Source of the DNA: Sphingomonas bacterium
Lineage (GTDB): Bacteria > Pseudomonadota > Alphaproteobacteria > Sphingomonadales > Sphingomonadaceae
Assembly: GCA_026785645.1 (NCBI GenBank)
Contig: JAJAZM010000107.1
Coordinates: forward strand, 1-16,184
Length of the DNA stretch: 16,184 bases
Direction: 5' to 3'
Shown: positions 6,893 to 13,339 of the stretch, piece after piece
Numbering within the stretch: position 1 is the first letter of the stretch
Layout: each line of letters opens with the position of its first letter
Position numbers and translations under genes: made by a program
Notes under the pieces: model-generated
Databases searched by the model: none
The model's input: the letters and a program-made list of their open reading frames with translations, nothing else
What the model was told of the DNA's origin: nothing

Positions 6893-6925
6893 CTAGCGTC
6901 CGCTTTTCACCCAAAAACGGACATT
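6893..6925. repeat. Intergenic palindromic element, copy A
   Basis: GTCCG (6898-6902) pairs with CGGAC (6918-6922), and TTTT (6904-6907) with AAAA (6913-6916), around a CACCC loop: a 9-bp stem with one mismatch. It resembles the degraded element at 5554-5584. I recall similar GTCCGC...GCGGAC palindromes in sphingomonad spacers, so this is probably a dispersed repeat rather than a local regulatory site. Confidence 0.4.
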
Positions 6926-7072
6926 GCGCTGCCTCACCGCACACCCAGATAAAAAGCTTCCAATGAAGGATGTCGACTGCTTGGCTTTGTCCGGCGCCGC
7001 GAATCGACGGCGGTGTCCGTTGGACAAGGCTCAAGACAGGTTCTTTCTCAATCGCAAATCACGTTCGTTACC

Positions 7073-7099
7073 GCGAACATTGCGAACATTCGCGACATT
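7073..7099. repeat. Three tandem 9-bp units
   Basis: GCGAACATT (7073-7081), GCGAACATT (7082-7090) and the variant CGCGACATT (7091-7099) stand in tandem. The block is framed by CGTTCG (7062-7067) and CGAACG (7104-7109), which are mutual reverse complements. This could be an iterated protein-binding site; no gene begins nearby except the hydrolase 260 bp downstream. Confidence 0.5.
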
Positions 7100-7289
7100 C
7101 GATCGAACGATATCCAGCATTCTCAATAAGTTGCCCCGTTCACCCCGCACGGGGCTCGACTCAACGAGTCCAGCTTGCCGCGAGCGTCAACTGCTTTATG
7201 TGCAGGTGCAGCAATTTTAACAGCGAGTGGGTCCGAAGCGCGCGCCAGCTATTGAGCGCCGACCCCCGTGCAAGACGGCCAGACCGACC

Positions 7290-7324
7290 CCGCAGCTTAC
7301 GCGACCTGACTTTTTAGGCTGCGG
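7290..7324. promoter_or_regulatory. Inverted repeat ahead of the hydrolase gene
   Basis: CCGCAGC (7290-7296) and GCTGCGG (7318-7324) are perfect 7-bp complements, 21 bp apart, ending 31 bases before the TTG start. TTTTT (7311-7315) lies inside the loop, not after the stem, so it is not a standard terminator. It may be an operator or a leader hairpin. Confidence 0.3.
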
Positions 7325-7355
7325 ATTTCGGCTGGCCGCCCTTTAGGACTGATCA

Positions 7356-7970
7356 TTGTTTGAATCTCACAGCCGTCGCGGCGTTGCCGCGGCGTTAGCC
7401 ATGACCTTTGCGCTGGTCGGTGGATCGAGCGAGGCGTTCGGGCAGAATGCCCCCGCCATCCAGCGCCTGATCGCCGCCCAGCCGCCCGCGACCATCGTGC
7501 AAAGCTTCAACCCGGTGATCCGCGCAATCACCCCGGCCCCTGCGCCGAAGCCGAGCCTCGGCCAGTTGGTCACCCAATATAGCGATGGCGCGAGCCTCGA
7601 CGAGCAGCAGAACTGCCTCGCGACCGCAGTCTATTTCGAAAGCATGAGCGAGCCATTGGAAGGCCAGCTAGCGGTTGCCCGGGTAGTGATCAACCGCGCC
7701 GCCTCGGGGCTTTACCCCAATAGCTGGTGTGCGGTGGTCAAGCAGAAGGCGCAGTTCAGCTTCGTTCGCGCCGGCCGCTTCCCGCGCATCGACCCAGCTT
7801 GCCAGGCATGGCGCAAGGCGCAGGCGATTGCCCGGATCGCGGTCGCCAATGCCAGCGAAAGCCTGTCGACCGACGTGCTGTGGTATCACGCCGATTATGT
7901 CGCACCGAGCTGGGGCCGCCGCCTGACCAGGGTCGACAAGATCGGCGCGCACATCTTTTATCGCGCTTGA
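7356..7970 (+). CDS. SleB-like cell wall hydrolase, exported
   Basis: A 204-residue exported protein. Residues 1-30 are a signal peptide: RR at 7-8, hydrophobic core GVAAALAMTFALVGG, and a likely cut near EAFGQ. A proline/alanine linker follows to about residue 75. Residues 85-200 match the hydrolase 2 (SleB) domain, a lytic transglycosylase-type peptidoglycan enzyme: AVYFESMSEPLEGQLAVARV with candidate catalytic E95, VINRA, and KAQFSF. Cysteines at 87, 125 and 149 may form a disulfide. The start is TTG at 7356, supported by AGGA (7345-7348) 7 bases upstream and by the complete signal peptide; the ATG at 7401 would leave no charged n-region. In non-sporulating alphaproteobacteria such proteins are thought to act in wall remodelling; the substrate bond is inferred from the family. 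Confidence 0.87.
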   Translation: MFESHSRRGVAAALAMTFALVGGSSEAFGQNAPAIQRLIAAQPPATIVQSFNPVIRAITPAPAPKPSLGQLVTQYSDGASLDEQQNCLATAVYFESMSEPLEGQLAVARVVINRAASGLYPNSWCAVVKQKAQFSFVRAGRFPRIDPACQAWRKAQAIARIAVANASESLSTDVLWYHADYVAPSWGRRLTRVDKIGAHIFYRA

Positions 7971-8086
7971 AGCTCGGCTCACCCCGGATAAGATTCCATT
8001 CGTCGTTAATCGGGTAAGTTTGGGATTCGCATCGCGCCATTGTTGGTCGAGCATCCCCTTAATGTGATTGGATTTTCCTGACGGCC

Positions 8087-8093
8087 GGGGAGG
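8087..8093 (+). promoter_or_regulatory. Strong ribosome binding site of the response regulator
   Basis: GGGGAGG lies 7 bases before the GTG at 8101 and decides the start over the upstream ATG at 8068. Confidence 0.8.
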
Positions 8094-8100
8094 CGACAAG

Positions 8101-8607
8101 GTGCTGAAGATCCTGATTGTCGAAGATGATGCGCAATTGGCGACGACGCTCAAATATCTGGTCGAGGATAATCCGCGATATCGCGTGGTTGCCCGGGCCG
8201 ACGATCTCGACAGCGCGGTCGCGGCGGCAGAGGAGCATAATCCCGATCTCGCTTTGGTCGATCTCCAGCTGGCGCGCGGCTCGAGCGGCTTCTCCGTCGC
8301 GGTGCGATTGGGCGATTATGACATTCCGTGCCTGTTCGTGACCGGCAATTCGCCCGGCTTCCCGATGCCCGATCTGGCGCTTGGCTGCCTGCTCAAACCG
8401 TTCACCGCCGAAGACGTCCATCGCAGCCTGGCGATGGCCGAAGATGTGATGCGCGGCCGCGAGACCTTGCGTCCCAAGCTTCCGTCCAACCTGCTGATCT
8501 ACGACGGCATGGGCGATCATGAGGATCCGGGCGAGCCCGGCTTCATCCCCTCGCGCCGCTCGTTCAAGACCCGCATCGAACATTGGATCGCCGGCACCCA
8601 GGTCTGA
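8101..8607 (+). CDS. Single-domain response regulator with short unknown tail
   Basis: A 168-residue cytoplasmic protein. Residues 1-118 are a receiver domain with all key residues: acidic pocket E8-D9-D10 in ILIVEDD, phosphoacceptor D54 in ALVDLQL, T81 in LFVTGN and K99 in LLKPF. The remaining 50 residues contain no helix-turn-helix or enzymatic signature, so output is probably by protein contact, as in CheY- or DivK-like regulators. No histidine kinase gene is nearby, so the partner is encoded elsewhere. The GTG start is chosen because of the strong GGGGAGG site and because MLKILIVEDD begins the domain exactly; the longer ATG frame adds residues unlike any receiver domain. Confidence 0.9.
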   Translation: MLKILIVEDDAQLATTLKYLVEDNPRYRVVARADDLDSAVAAAEEHNPDLALVDLQLARGSSGFSVAVRLGDYDIPCLFVTGNSPGFPMPDLALGCLLKPFTAEDVHRSLAMAEDVMRGRETLRPKLPSNLLIYDGMGDHEDPGEPGFIPSRRSFKTRIEHWIAGTQV

Positions 8608-8653
8608 AGCGGAAAGAGCCGTAGCGTTCCCGCGATTTGCCTTGGTCGATGCC

Positions 8654-8983
8654 ATGGTCGCCGCACTCTCCGGCGTGCTCGGCCTCGGCATTTTCTCCTT
8701 CATCTTCGATATTGCCCCCGCCCGCGTCGTCGTCCTCGGGTTCATCGTCCTGCTCAGTGCCTTCGGGCTCCAGGTCGGCGTCGCCACGCTTTGCACGCGC
8801 GGCGTCGTTGAGATCGGGGGCGCTGGAGTCCAGAGGTGGCGGCGGATGGGCCGCTATTGGCCGGTGGTTACCCCGCCGCGCCGGCGACGGTGGCACGGGC
8901 GGCGCATTGCACCAGCGCCGTGCGGGTCTCCGGGGTCAGTCCGCTGGCGTTCCGAGCGGCGCCTTCCAGCGTTCCGGTCTTGA
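8654..8983 (+). CDS. Doubtful two-TM ORF behind the response regulator
   Basis: The first 50 or so codons look real: MVAALSGVLGLGIFSFIF, a short loop IAPARV, then VVLGFIVLLSAFGLQVGVA, giving two membrane helices with GC-rich third positions. After about residue 57 the frame becomes arginine-rich and reads antisense to the end of the lipoprotein gene (116-bp overlap), which is not credible as conserved protein. No Shine-Dalgarno precedes the ATG at 8654. It may be a small membrane gene with a frameshift near 8820, a truncated remnant, or a chance frame; the opposite strand over this segment reads only acidic low-complexity sequence. Confidence 0.35.
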   Translation: MVAALSGVLGLGIFSFIFDIAPARVVVLGFIVLLSAFGLQVGVATLCTRGVVEIGGAGVQRWRRMGRYWPVVTPPRRRRWHGRRIAPAPCGSPGSVRWRSERRLPAFRS

Positions 8984-9245
8984 CTGCCTCGACGATCACG
9001 TTGGTGACGCCGCGAAGCTGAGTCGGATCGAGCTTCGACCCCAGGCGCTCTTCGACGCATCCACAGAAAGCTTCGCTCTGACCGGCGACTGTGCAGGCGG
9101 TCTTGAGGCTCACCATACCGGACGCGGTGCGGCTGGCCTCCTTGGCGAAGTCGCCTGCGCTGTCCTTGATTACGGATCCGGCGTTGTCGCAGGCCGCCAG
9201 CGTCAGGCAGGCCATCGCCACCACGCCACAACGTACAAGGATCAA
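8868..9245 (-). CDS. Small cysteine-containing lipoprotein, unknown function
   Basis: A 125-residue protein with a lipoprotein signal: MILVRCGVVAMACLTLAAC, where LAAC (16-19) is the lipobox and C19 would be acylated. The mature part contains cysteines at 51, 61, 63 and 114, including the pair C61-G-C63, which may form disulfides or hold a metal. I do not recognise the family. Start choice: GAGGAG (9254-9259 on the minus strand) lies 2 bases before TTG 9251 but 8 bases before the in-frame TTG 9245, so 9245 is favoured; no ATG exists upstream of the signal core. It is transcribed leftward, 268 bp behind tRNA-Gln. Confidence 0.72.
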   Translation of the reverse strand: MILVRCGVVAMACLTLAACDNAGSVIKDSAGDFAKEASRTASGMVSLKTACTVAGQSEAFCGCVEERLGSKLDPTQLRGVTNVIVEAVKTGTLEGAARNASGLTPETRTALVQCAARATVAGAAG

Positions 9246-9419
9246 GGCCAAAGCTCCTCAGCGGGGTCATCTGCTCGACGATAGACGTACCACGCCGCGG
9301 CGCACCGATCAAATGCCATGTCGGAATATGCACGATGCGCCGAAGAAATGCTGACGTCGCGCTGGGCGCTTGACGGCGAGCCCTGCAACGGTGTCTTCGC
9401 ACTCCGCTGAAAGCGACAA

Positions 9420-9440
9420 AGGTGATCCAGTCGATCACCT
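9420..9440 (-). terminator. Stem-loop downstream of tRNA-Gln, weak terminator candidate
   Basis: AGGTGATC (9420-9427) and GATCACCT (9433-9440) form a perfect 8-bp stem with a 5-base loop. Read leftward, the stem is followed by TTTG, a very short T-run. It lies 73 bp beyond the tRNA 3' end, so it may terminate the tRNA transcript. Confidence 0.4.
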
Positions 9441-9513
9441 CGTCCTTGGCCAACCGCCGCGTGTCGAAGCGCATGCCGGGAAGTCGTGCTGAAATGCATG
9501 GGGTATTGGAAAA

Positions 9514-9587
9514 TGGATGCCCGACGAGGATTCGAACCTCGATTAACGGAGTCAGAGTCCGTTGTCTTACCATTAGACGATCGGGCA
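9514..9587 (-). tRNA. tRNA-Gln (anticodon CUG)
   Basis: The reverse strand folds as a complete cloverleaf. The acceptor stem is TGCCCGA with TCGGGCA, the D arm GTCT...AGAC with AATGGTA in the loop, the anticodon stem ACGGA/TCCGT around loop CTCTGAC, and the T arm CGAGG-TTCGAAT-CCTCG. The anticodon CTG occupies 9555-9553, so it reads CAG glutamine codons. The 3' CCA is encoded (9516-9514). The U1-A72 pair is usual for glutamine tRNAs and supports the identity. Confidence 0.97.
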
Positions 9588-9598
9588 GGGCCGGCGTG

Positions 9599-9627
9599 CA
9601 AGTAGGAAGCACGTCCGCTGCTGTCAA
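9599..9627 (-). promoter_or_regulatory. Promoter of tRNA-Gln
   Basis: On the minus strand TTGACA (9627-9622) is a perfect -35 box, followed after 17 bp by TACTTG (9604-9599), a weak -10. Transcription would begin about 5 bases before the tRNA 5' end. CAACTT/AAGTTG (9625-9641), a perfect hairpin, overlaps the -35. Confidence 0.5.
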
Positions 9628-9741
9628 CTTTCGGGAAGTTGTTCGGGTCGCGGTTGCGCCGAGGGGCTAATCTCCGTTAAACAGGCGCCAAGTCAGCCAA
9701 GGGGTATTCCTCCGCGGCGAAGGATAGATAGGCGTTTGGAC

Positions 9742-10791
9742 ATGGCGGATCGTGACGCCACCACGCCGTCGCCAGCCATCGTCGGCGGGTCGGCGGCCCC
9801 GGCAGAAGCGCCCCAGTGGCGCAAACCGCAGCGCCACACCTATGGCGCGGTCGATCTCGGGACTAATAATTGCCGCCTGCTGATCGCTCGGCCGACCGGC
9901 GACAGCTTCACCATCATCGACGCCTTCTCGCGAATCGTGCGCTTGGGCGAGGGGCTCGGCGCGTCGGGCAGGCTGTCGCAGGAGGCGATGGACCGATCGG
10001 TCGCGGCGCTGGCGGTGTGCGCCGACAAATTGCGCCGCCGCCATGTCTCCATCTCGCGCTCGGTCGCGACCGAGGCCTGCCGCCGAGCGGTCAACGGCCG
10101 CGAATTCATCGAACGGGTGCGTGACCAGACCGGGATCGCGCTCGAGATCATTGCCCCGCAGGAAGAAGCGCGGCTGGCGGTACTCGGCTGCCACAAATTG
10201 CTCGAGCCGGGCGACGGGCCCGCGCTGATCTTCGACATTGGCGGCGGGTCGACCGAATTGGTGCTGGTCGAGCCGGGCGAGGAGAGCCCGCGGATCGTCG
10301 CCTGGTGGTCGGCGCCGTGGGGCGTGGTGTCGCTGACCGAAAGCGAGGGCCGCGCCGCGATCGACGGCGACGACCGGCTCGCGGCCTATGCGCGGATGAA
10401 GGCGCGCGCCACCGACAGTTTCTCGCGCTTTGCCGAAATGCTGCCCCGCGATGCCCCGGGGATCCGCCTGCTCGGCACCAGCGGTACCGTCACCACGCTG
10501 GCCAGCGTCCATCTCGCGCTGCCCAGCTACGATCGCCGCGCGGTCGATGGGCTGCACGTCCCGATCGGCGACATGCGCCGAATCTCAACGATGATCGCAG
10601 AACTCGACTTCGGCGGCCGCTCCAACCTGCCATGCATCGGTGCCGAGCGCGCCGATCTGGTGGTCGCCGGCTGCGCCATCCTCGAAGCGATCCTCGACAT
10701 TTGGCCGGCCGAGAACCTTGGGGTCGCCGACCGCGGCATCCGCGAAGGCATCTTGCGCTCGCTGATGGCGCGCGACGGCTATCAGATATGA
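9742..10791 (+). CDS. Ppx/GppA-family exopolyphosphatase or pppGpp phosphatase
   Basis: A 349-residue cytoplasmic enzyme of the ASKHA fold that removes terminal phosphate from polyphosphate or pppGpp. Phosphate-binding motif 1 is AVDLGTNNCRLLI (36-48); the catalytic glutamate is probably E141 in APQEEARLAVLG; the second phosphate loop is FDIGGGSTELV (164-174); GTSGTVTTLA lies at 245-254. The first 32 residues are a disordered extension. It lacks the C-terminal HD-like domain of E. coli Ppx (about 510 residues), so it is the short form, and the two substrates cannot be told apart from sequence. The ATG at 9742 is preferred to the TTG at 9736 because AGG (9730-9732) is better spaced. Its stop overlaps the rlmE start (ATGA), indicating translational coupling. 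Confidence 0.9.
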   Translation: MADRDATTPSPAIVGGSAAPAEAPQWRKPQRHTYGAVDLGTNNCRLLIARPTGDSFTIIDAFSRIVRLGEGLGASGRLSQEAMDRSVAALAVCADKLRRRHVSISRSVATEACRRAVNGREFIERVRDQTGIALEIIAPQEEARLAVLGCHKLLEPGDGPALIFDIGGGSTELVLVEPGEESPRIVAWWSAPWGVVSLTESEGRAAIDGDDRLAAYARMKARATDSFSRFAEMLPRDAPGIRLLGTSGTVTTLASVHLALPSYDRRAVDGLHVPIGDMRRISTMIAELDFGGRSNLPCIGAERADLVVAGCAILEAILDIWPAENLGVADRGIREGILRSLMARDGYQI

Positions 10792-11453
10792 CCCGCCTCA
10801 AGACCGCGCGCGGCCGCAAGGCGAGCTCGACCCGTTGGCTCGAACGCCAGCTCAACGACCCCTACGTCAAGCGCGCCAAGGCCGAAGGCTATCGCAGTCG
10901 CTCCGCCTATAAGTTGCTCGAACTGGACGAGAAATTCGGGCTGCTGCGCGGCGCCGCGGCAGTGGTCGATCTCGGCATTGCCCCGGGCGGCTGGGCGCAG
11001 GTGGTGCGCCGCAAGATCCCCAAGGCGGCGATCGTCGGGATCGACCTGCTGCCCACCGACCCGATCGACGGAGTTGTCATCCTCGAAATGGACTTCATGG
11101 ACGAGGCCGCGCCCGAGACCTTGATCGAGGCGCTCGGCGATGTCGCGCCCGACCTCGTCCTGTCTGACATGGCGGCCAACACCGTCGGCCACGCCCAGAC
11201 TGACCATTTGCGCACCATGGGGCTGGTCGAGGCGGGACTCGAGTTTGCGGTCGACGTGCTCAAGCCAGGCGGCACCTACGTCGCCAAGGTGCTCGCCGGC
11301 GGCGCCGACAACAATCTCGTCGCCGCGCTCAAGCGCCACTTCAAGACCGTCAAGCACGCCAAGCCACCCGCCAGCCGCAAGGATTCGTCCGAATGGTATG
11401 TCATCGCGCAGGGCTTCAAGGGGCGGGGGGGCGGGGGCGAGGGCGGCCAGTGA
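10788..11453 (+). CDS. rlmE: 23S rRNA (uridine-2'-O)-methyltransferase RlmE (FtsJ/RrmJ)
   Basis: A 221-residue SAM-dependent enzyme that 2'-O-methylates the A-loop uridine of 23S rRNA (U2552 in E. coli) late in 50S assembly. The catalytic tetrad is visible as K42 (SAYKLLEL), D127 (LVLSDMAANTVGH), K167 (YVAKVLAGG) and E202 (SSEWYVIAQGFKG). The SAM loop is DLGIAPGGW (61-69), where alanine or cysteine usually stands at the isoleucine. The ATG overlaps the ppx-like stop by 4 bases. The last ten residues, GRGGGGEGGQ, are a glycine-rich tail encoded by a G-run array not needed for the fold. The downstream glycosyltransferase start overlaps its stop (GTGA). Confidence 0.96.
   Translation: MTRLKTARGRKASSTRWLERQLNDPYVKRAKAEGYRSRSAYKLLELDEKFGLLRGAAAVVDLGIAPGGWAQVVRRKIPKAAIVGIDLLPTDPIDGVVILEMDFMDEAAPETLIEALGDVAPDLVLSDMAANTVGHAQTDHLRTMGLVEAGLEFAVDVLKPGGTYVAKVLAGGADNNLVAALKRHFKTVKHAKPPASRKDSSEWYVIAQGFKGRGGGGEGGQ
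11420..11443 (+). promoter_or_regulatory. G-quadruplex motif over the start region of the glycosyltransferase gene
   Basis: Four G-runs, of 4 (11420-11423), 7 (11425-11431), 5 (11433-11437) and 3 (11441-11443), are separated by 1, 1 and 3 bases, fitting the canonical G3+/loop 1-7 pattern on the coding strand, hence also in the mRNA. The last run belongs to GAGGG (11439-11443), the only Shine-Dalgarno-like site for the GTG at 11450 (6-base spacing). Folding would hide that site. Confidence 0.6.
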
Positions 11454-13339
11454 GCAGCGCCCCGAATCAGGCGGCGCTGCTCGCAAGCGGGGTGATGAAT
11501 TTCCGCAATGGCTGGTTCGACAAGGCGGCCGAATGTTTTGCCGAGGCGGTGCGGGTGGATCCGCAGTCGGGGCCAGCCCGGCTGTGCCTTGGATCGACGC
11601 TGGTCAAGCTCGGGCGGTTGGATGATGCCCGCCATGCGCTCGACCAGGTGTCGGCGTCCAATGCGGGTCCCGCCTTGGGCGCGGCGTGGAGCGATCTTGG
11701 CGTGGCCCTGCGCATCGACGACCGCATCGATCAGGCCGCGAGCGCCTTTGGCAAGGCGGTGGAAACAGCGCCCGACGATGCGCTGGCCCAACAGCGGCTG
11801 GGCGTGGTGTTGTTGCTGCTCAATCGTCCCGATGAAGCGGTCGGGCCGCTCGGCCAAGCGGTCTCGCTCGATCCCCGCTCGGCCGAGGCGTGGCACAATT
11901 ACGGGATCGCGCTGACCGCGCTTCGGCGCACCGACGAAGCCATTGCCGCGTTTACGTCGGCCCTGGCGATCAATCCCGGACATCTCCAGGCGCTGGCCCA
12001 GCGACTGTTCCTGCTGGCCAGGGAATGCGAATGGGATGCGCTCGAACCCGACTTGCCGAAGGTGGCAATGCTGGGCATCGAAGGACCCGCCGTTTCGCCT
12101 TTCCTGCTTCTGTCGTTCGAAGATCATCCCGAGCGTCATCGACGGCGCTCCGAACGGTATGTCGCCGCGCTCAACCTGCCCGCGACTCCGCCGGCGGCGC
12201 GTCCCACGCGCCGGCCCGACAAGCTGCGGATCGGCTATTTCTCGGCCGACTTTCGCAACCATGCCATGGTCCATCTCGCCGGGCGGATATTCGAACTGCA
12301 CGATCGCGAGCGGTTTACCGTTCGCGCTTATGCCTTCGGACCGCCGAGCGACGATTACGCTCGCCAGCGGATGCGGCTTGCGTTCGACTCCTTCGTCGAG
12401 GTGCAGCAACTGAGCGACCACGACATCGCCGCGGCGGGGCGCGCCGACGGGCTTGATCTGGCGGTCGATCTGATGGGCTATACCGAGGGCAGCAGGCTGG
12501 GCATTTTCGCGCATCGGGCGGCGCCGCTGCAAATCGGCTTTCTCGGCTATCCCGGAACCACCGGCGCGCCCTTCATCGATTATATGATCGCCGATCCGAC
12601 GGTCGTACCAGCGGACATGGGGAACGCCTACAGCGAGCGCCTGATCCGCGTGCCCTTTGCTTACATGCCGAGCGACGACACGCGCCTGATCGCGGCTCGC
12701 ACCCTGTCGCGCGAACAGGCCGGACTGCCCGCCGACGGATTCGTGTTTTGCTGCTTCAACAGCAGCTACAAGATCAAACCGGTCGAATTCGCGATCTGGA
12801 TGCGCCTCCTGGCCGAAGTTGCGGACAGCATGTTGTGGCTTCTCGCCCCGTCCGCTCGAGCGCAGCGCAACCTGCGCAATGCCACCGCGGGCCACGGTGT
12901 CGATCCGGCCCGGCTGGTATTCGCCCCGCCGCTTCCCACGGCCCAGCATCTTGCCCGCCAAAAGCTTGCCGACCTGTTCGTCGATACCTTTCATTACAAC
13001 GCGCATACGACCGCCAGCGACGCTTTATGGGCCGGGCTGCCGCTGGTGACCAAGGCCGGCTCGGGCTTTGCGACGCGCGTTGCGGCCAGCCTGCTTCACG
13101 CCATCGGGTGCGACGAGCTGGTGACGGGCAGCGACGAGGAATATTTCGAACTGGCGCTCGATCTCGCGCGCAATCCGGTGCGTCTGGCAAGGATCCGCGA
13201 GACATTGGCGGCCAACCGCCGCACTGCACCATTGTTCGACAGCGCCGGTTTCACGCATTCGATCGAGGCCGGCTATGAGGCCGCTTACCAGCGATTGATC
13301 GACGGCCTGGAGCCCGCCGACATCGGCGTTTCCGCCTAA
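11450..13339 (+). CDS. TPR protein with SPINDLY/OGT-like (GT41) glycosyltransferase domain
   Basis: A 629-residue, probably soluble protein without signal peptide. Residues about 10-185 hold some five TPR units (for example WSDLGVALRIDDRIDQAASA and WHNYGIALTALRRTDEAIAA). Residues 258-620 match the OGT catalytic region (PF13844): IGYFSADFRNH271, LDLAVDLMGYTEGSR, FLGYPGTTGAPFIDYMIAD, FCCFNSSYKIKP with K441, and YNAHTTASDALWAGLP with H519 and D524. These positions correspond to UDP-sugar binding residues known in human OGT. It should transfer a sugar, perhaps GlcNAc or glucose, from a UDP donor to protein; the TPR part would select the target. The start is GTG at 11450, overlapping the rlmE stop (GTGA), with GAGGG 6 bases upstream. 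It converges with the DsbA-like gene, their stops overlapping at 13336-13339. Confidence 0.9.
   Translation: MSSAPNQAALLASGVMNFRNGWFDKAAECFAEAVRVDPQSGPARLCLGSTLVKLGRLDDARHALDQVSASNAGPALGAAWSDLGVALRIDDRIDQAASAFGKAVETAPDDALAQQRLGVVLLLLNRPDEAVGPLGQAVSLDPRSAEAWHNYGIALTALRRTDEAIAAFTSALAINPGHLQALAQRLFLLARECEWDALEPDLPKVAMLGIEGPAVSPFLLLSFEDHPERHRRRSERYVAALNLPATPPAARPTRRPDKLRIGYFSADFRNHAMVHLAGRIFELHDRERFTVRAYAFGPPSDDYARQRMRLAFDSFVEVQQLSDHDIAAAGRADGLDLAVDLMGYTEGSRLGIFAHRAAPLQIGFLGYPGTTGAPFIDYMIADPTVVPADMGNAYSERLIRVPFAYMPSDDTRLIAARTLSREQAGLPADGFVFCCFNSSYKIKPVEFAIWMRLLAEVADSMLWLLAPSARAQRNLRNATAGHGVDPARLVFAPPLPTAQHLARQKLADLFVDTFHYNAHTTASDALWAGLPLVTKAGSGFATRVAASLLHAIGCDELVTGSDEEYFELALDLARNPVRLARIRETLAANRRTAPLFDSAGFTHSIEAGYEAAYQRLIDGLEPADIGVSA

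Larger units (their letters stand above)
6766..7355. other. 590-bp stretch without a convincing gene
   Basis: No open frame here has protein-like composition, a ribosome binding site or a recognisable motif, and base composition is less GC-rich than the flanking genes. It contains several small hairpins (6859-6878, 6898-6922, 7134-7154, 7158-7170), a run of three 9-bp tandem units (7073-7099) and an inverted repeat just ahead of the hydrolase gene (7290-7324). I do not recognise tmRNA, RNase P RNA, 6S or SRP RNA in it. It may hold regulatory sites or an unknown small RNA. Confidence 0.5.

Noticed and set aside
7073..7099. CRISPR array or plasmid iteron origin
   Set aside because: Only three 9-bp units without spacers, no cas gene, no rep or parA gene nearby, and the surrounding genes are chromosomal.
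6924..7220. Rightward open frame (98 codons) in the gene-free stretch
   Set aside because: Composition unlike local genes, no ribosome binding site, no motif.
8564..8896. Leftward acidic low-complexity open frame (110 codons)
   Set aside because: It overlaps the end of the response regulator gene and is the antisense of a hydrophobic coding-like segment; no ribosome binding site.
8854..9627. Leftward 257-codon frame overlapping the tRNA and the lipoprotein
   Set aside because: It runs across the tRNA-Gln gene and out of frame through the lipoprotein, so it cannot be a real protein gene, although a short segment (DEVIDWITFVAFSG) looks protein-like.
11276..13006. Leftward open frame (576 codons) opposite the glycosyltransferase gene
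   Set aside because: Antisense shadow; the rightward frame carries the TPR and GT41 motifs.
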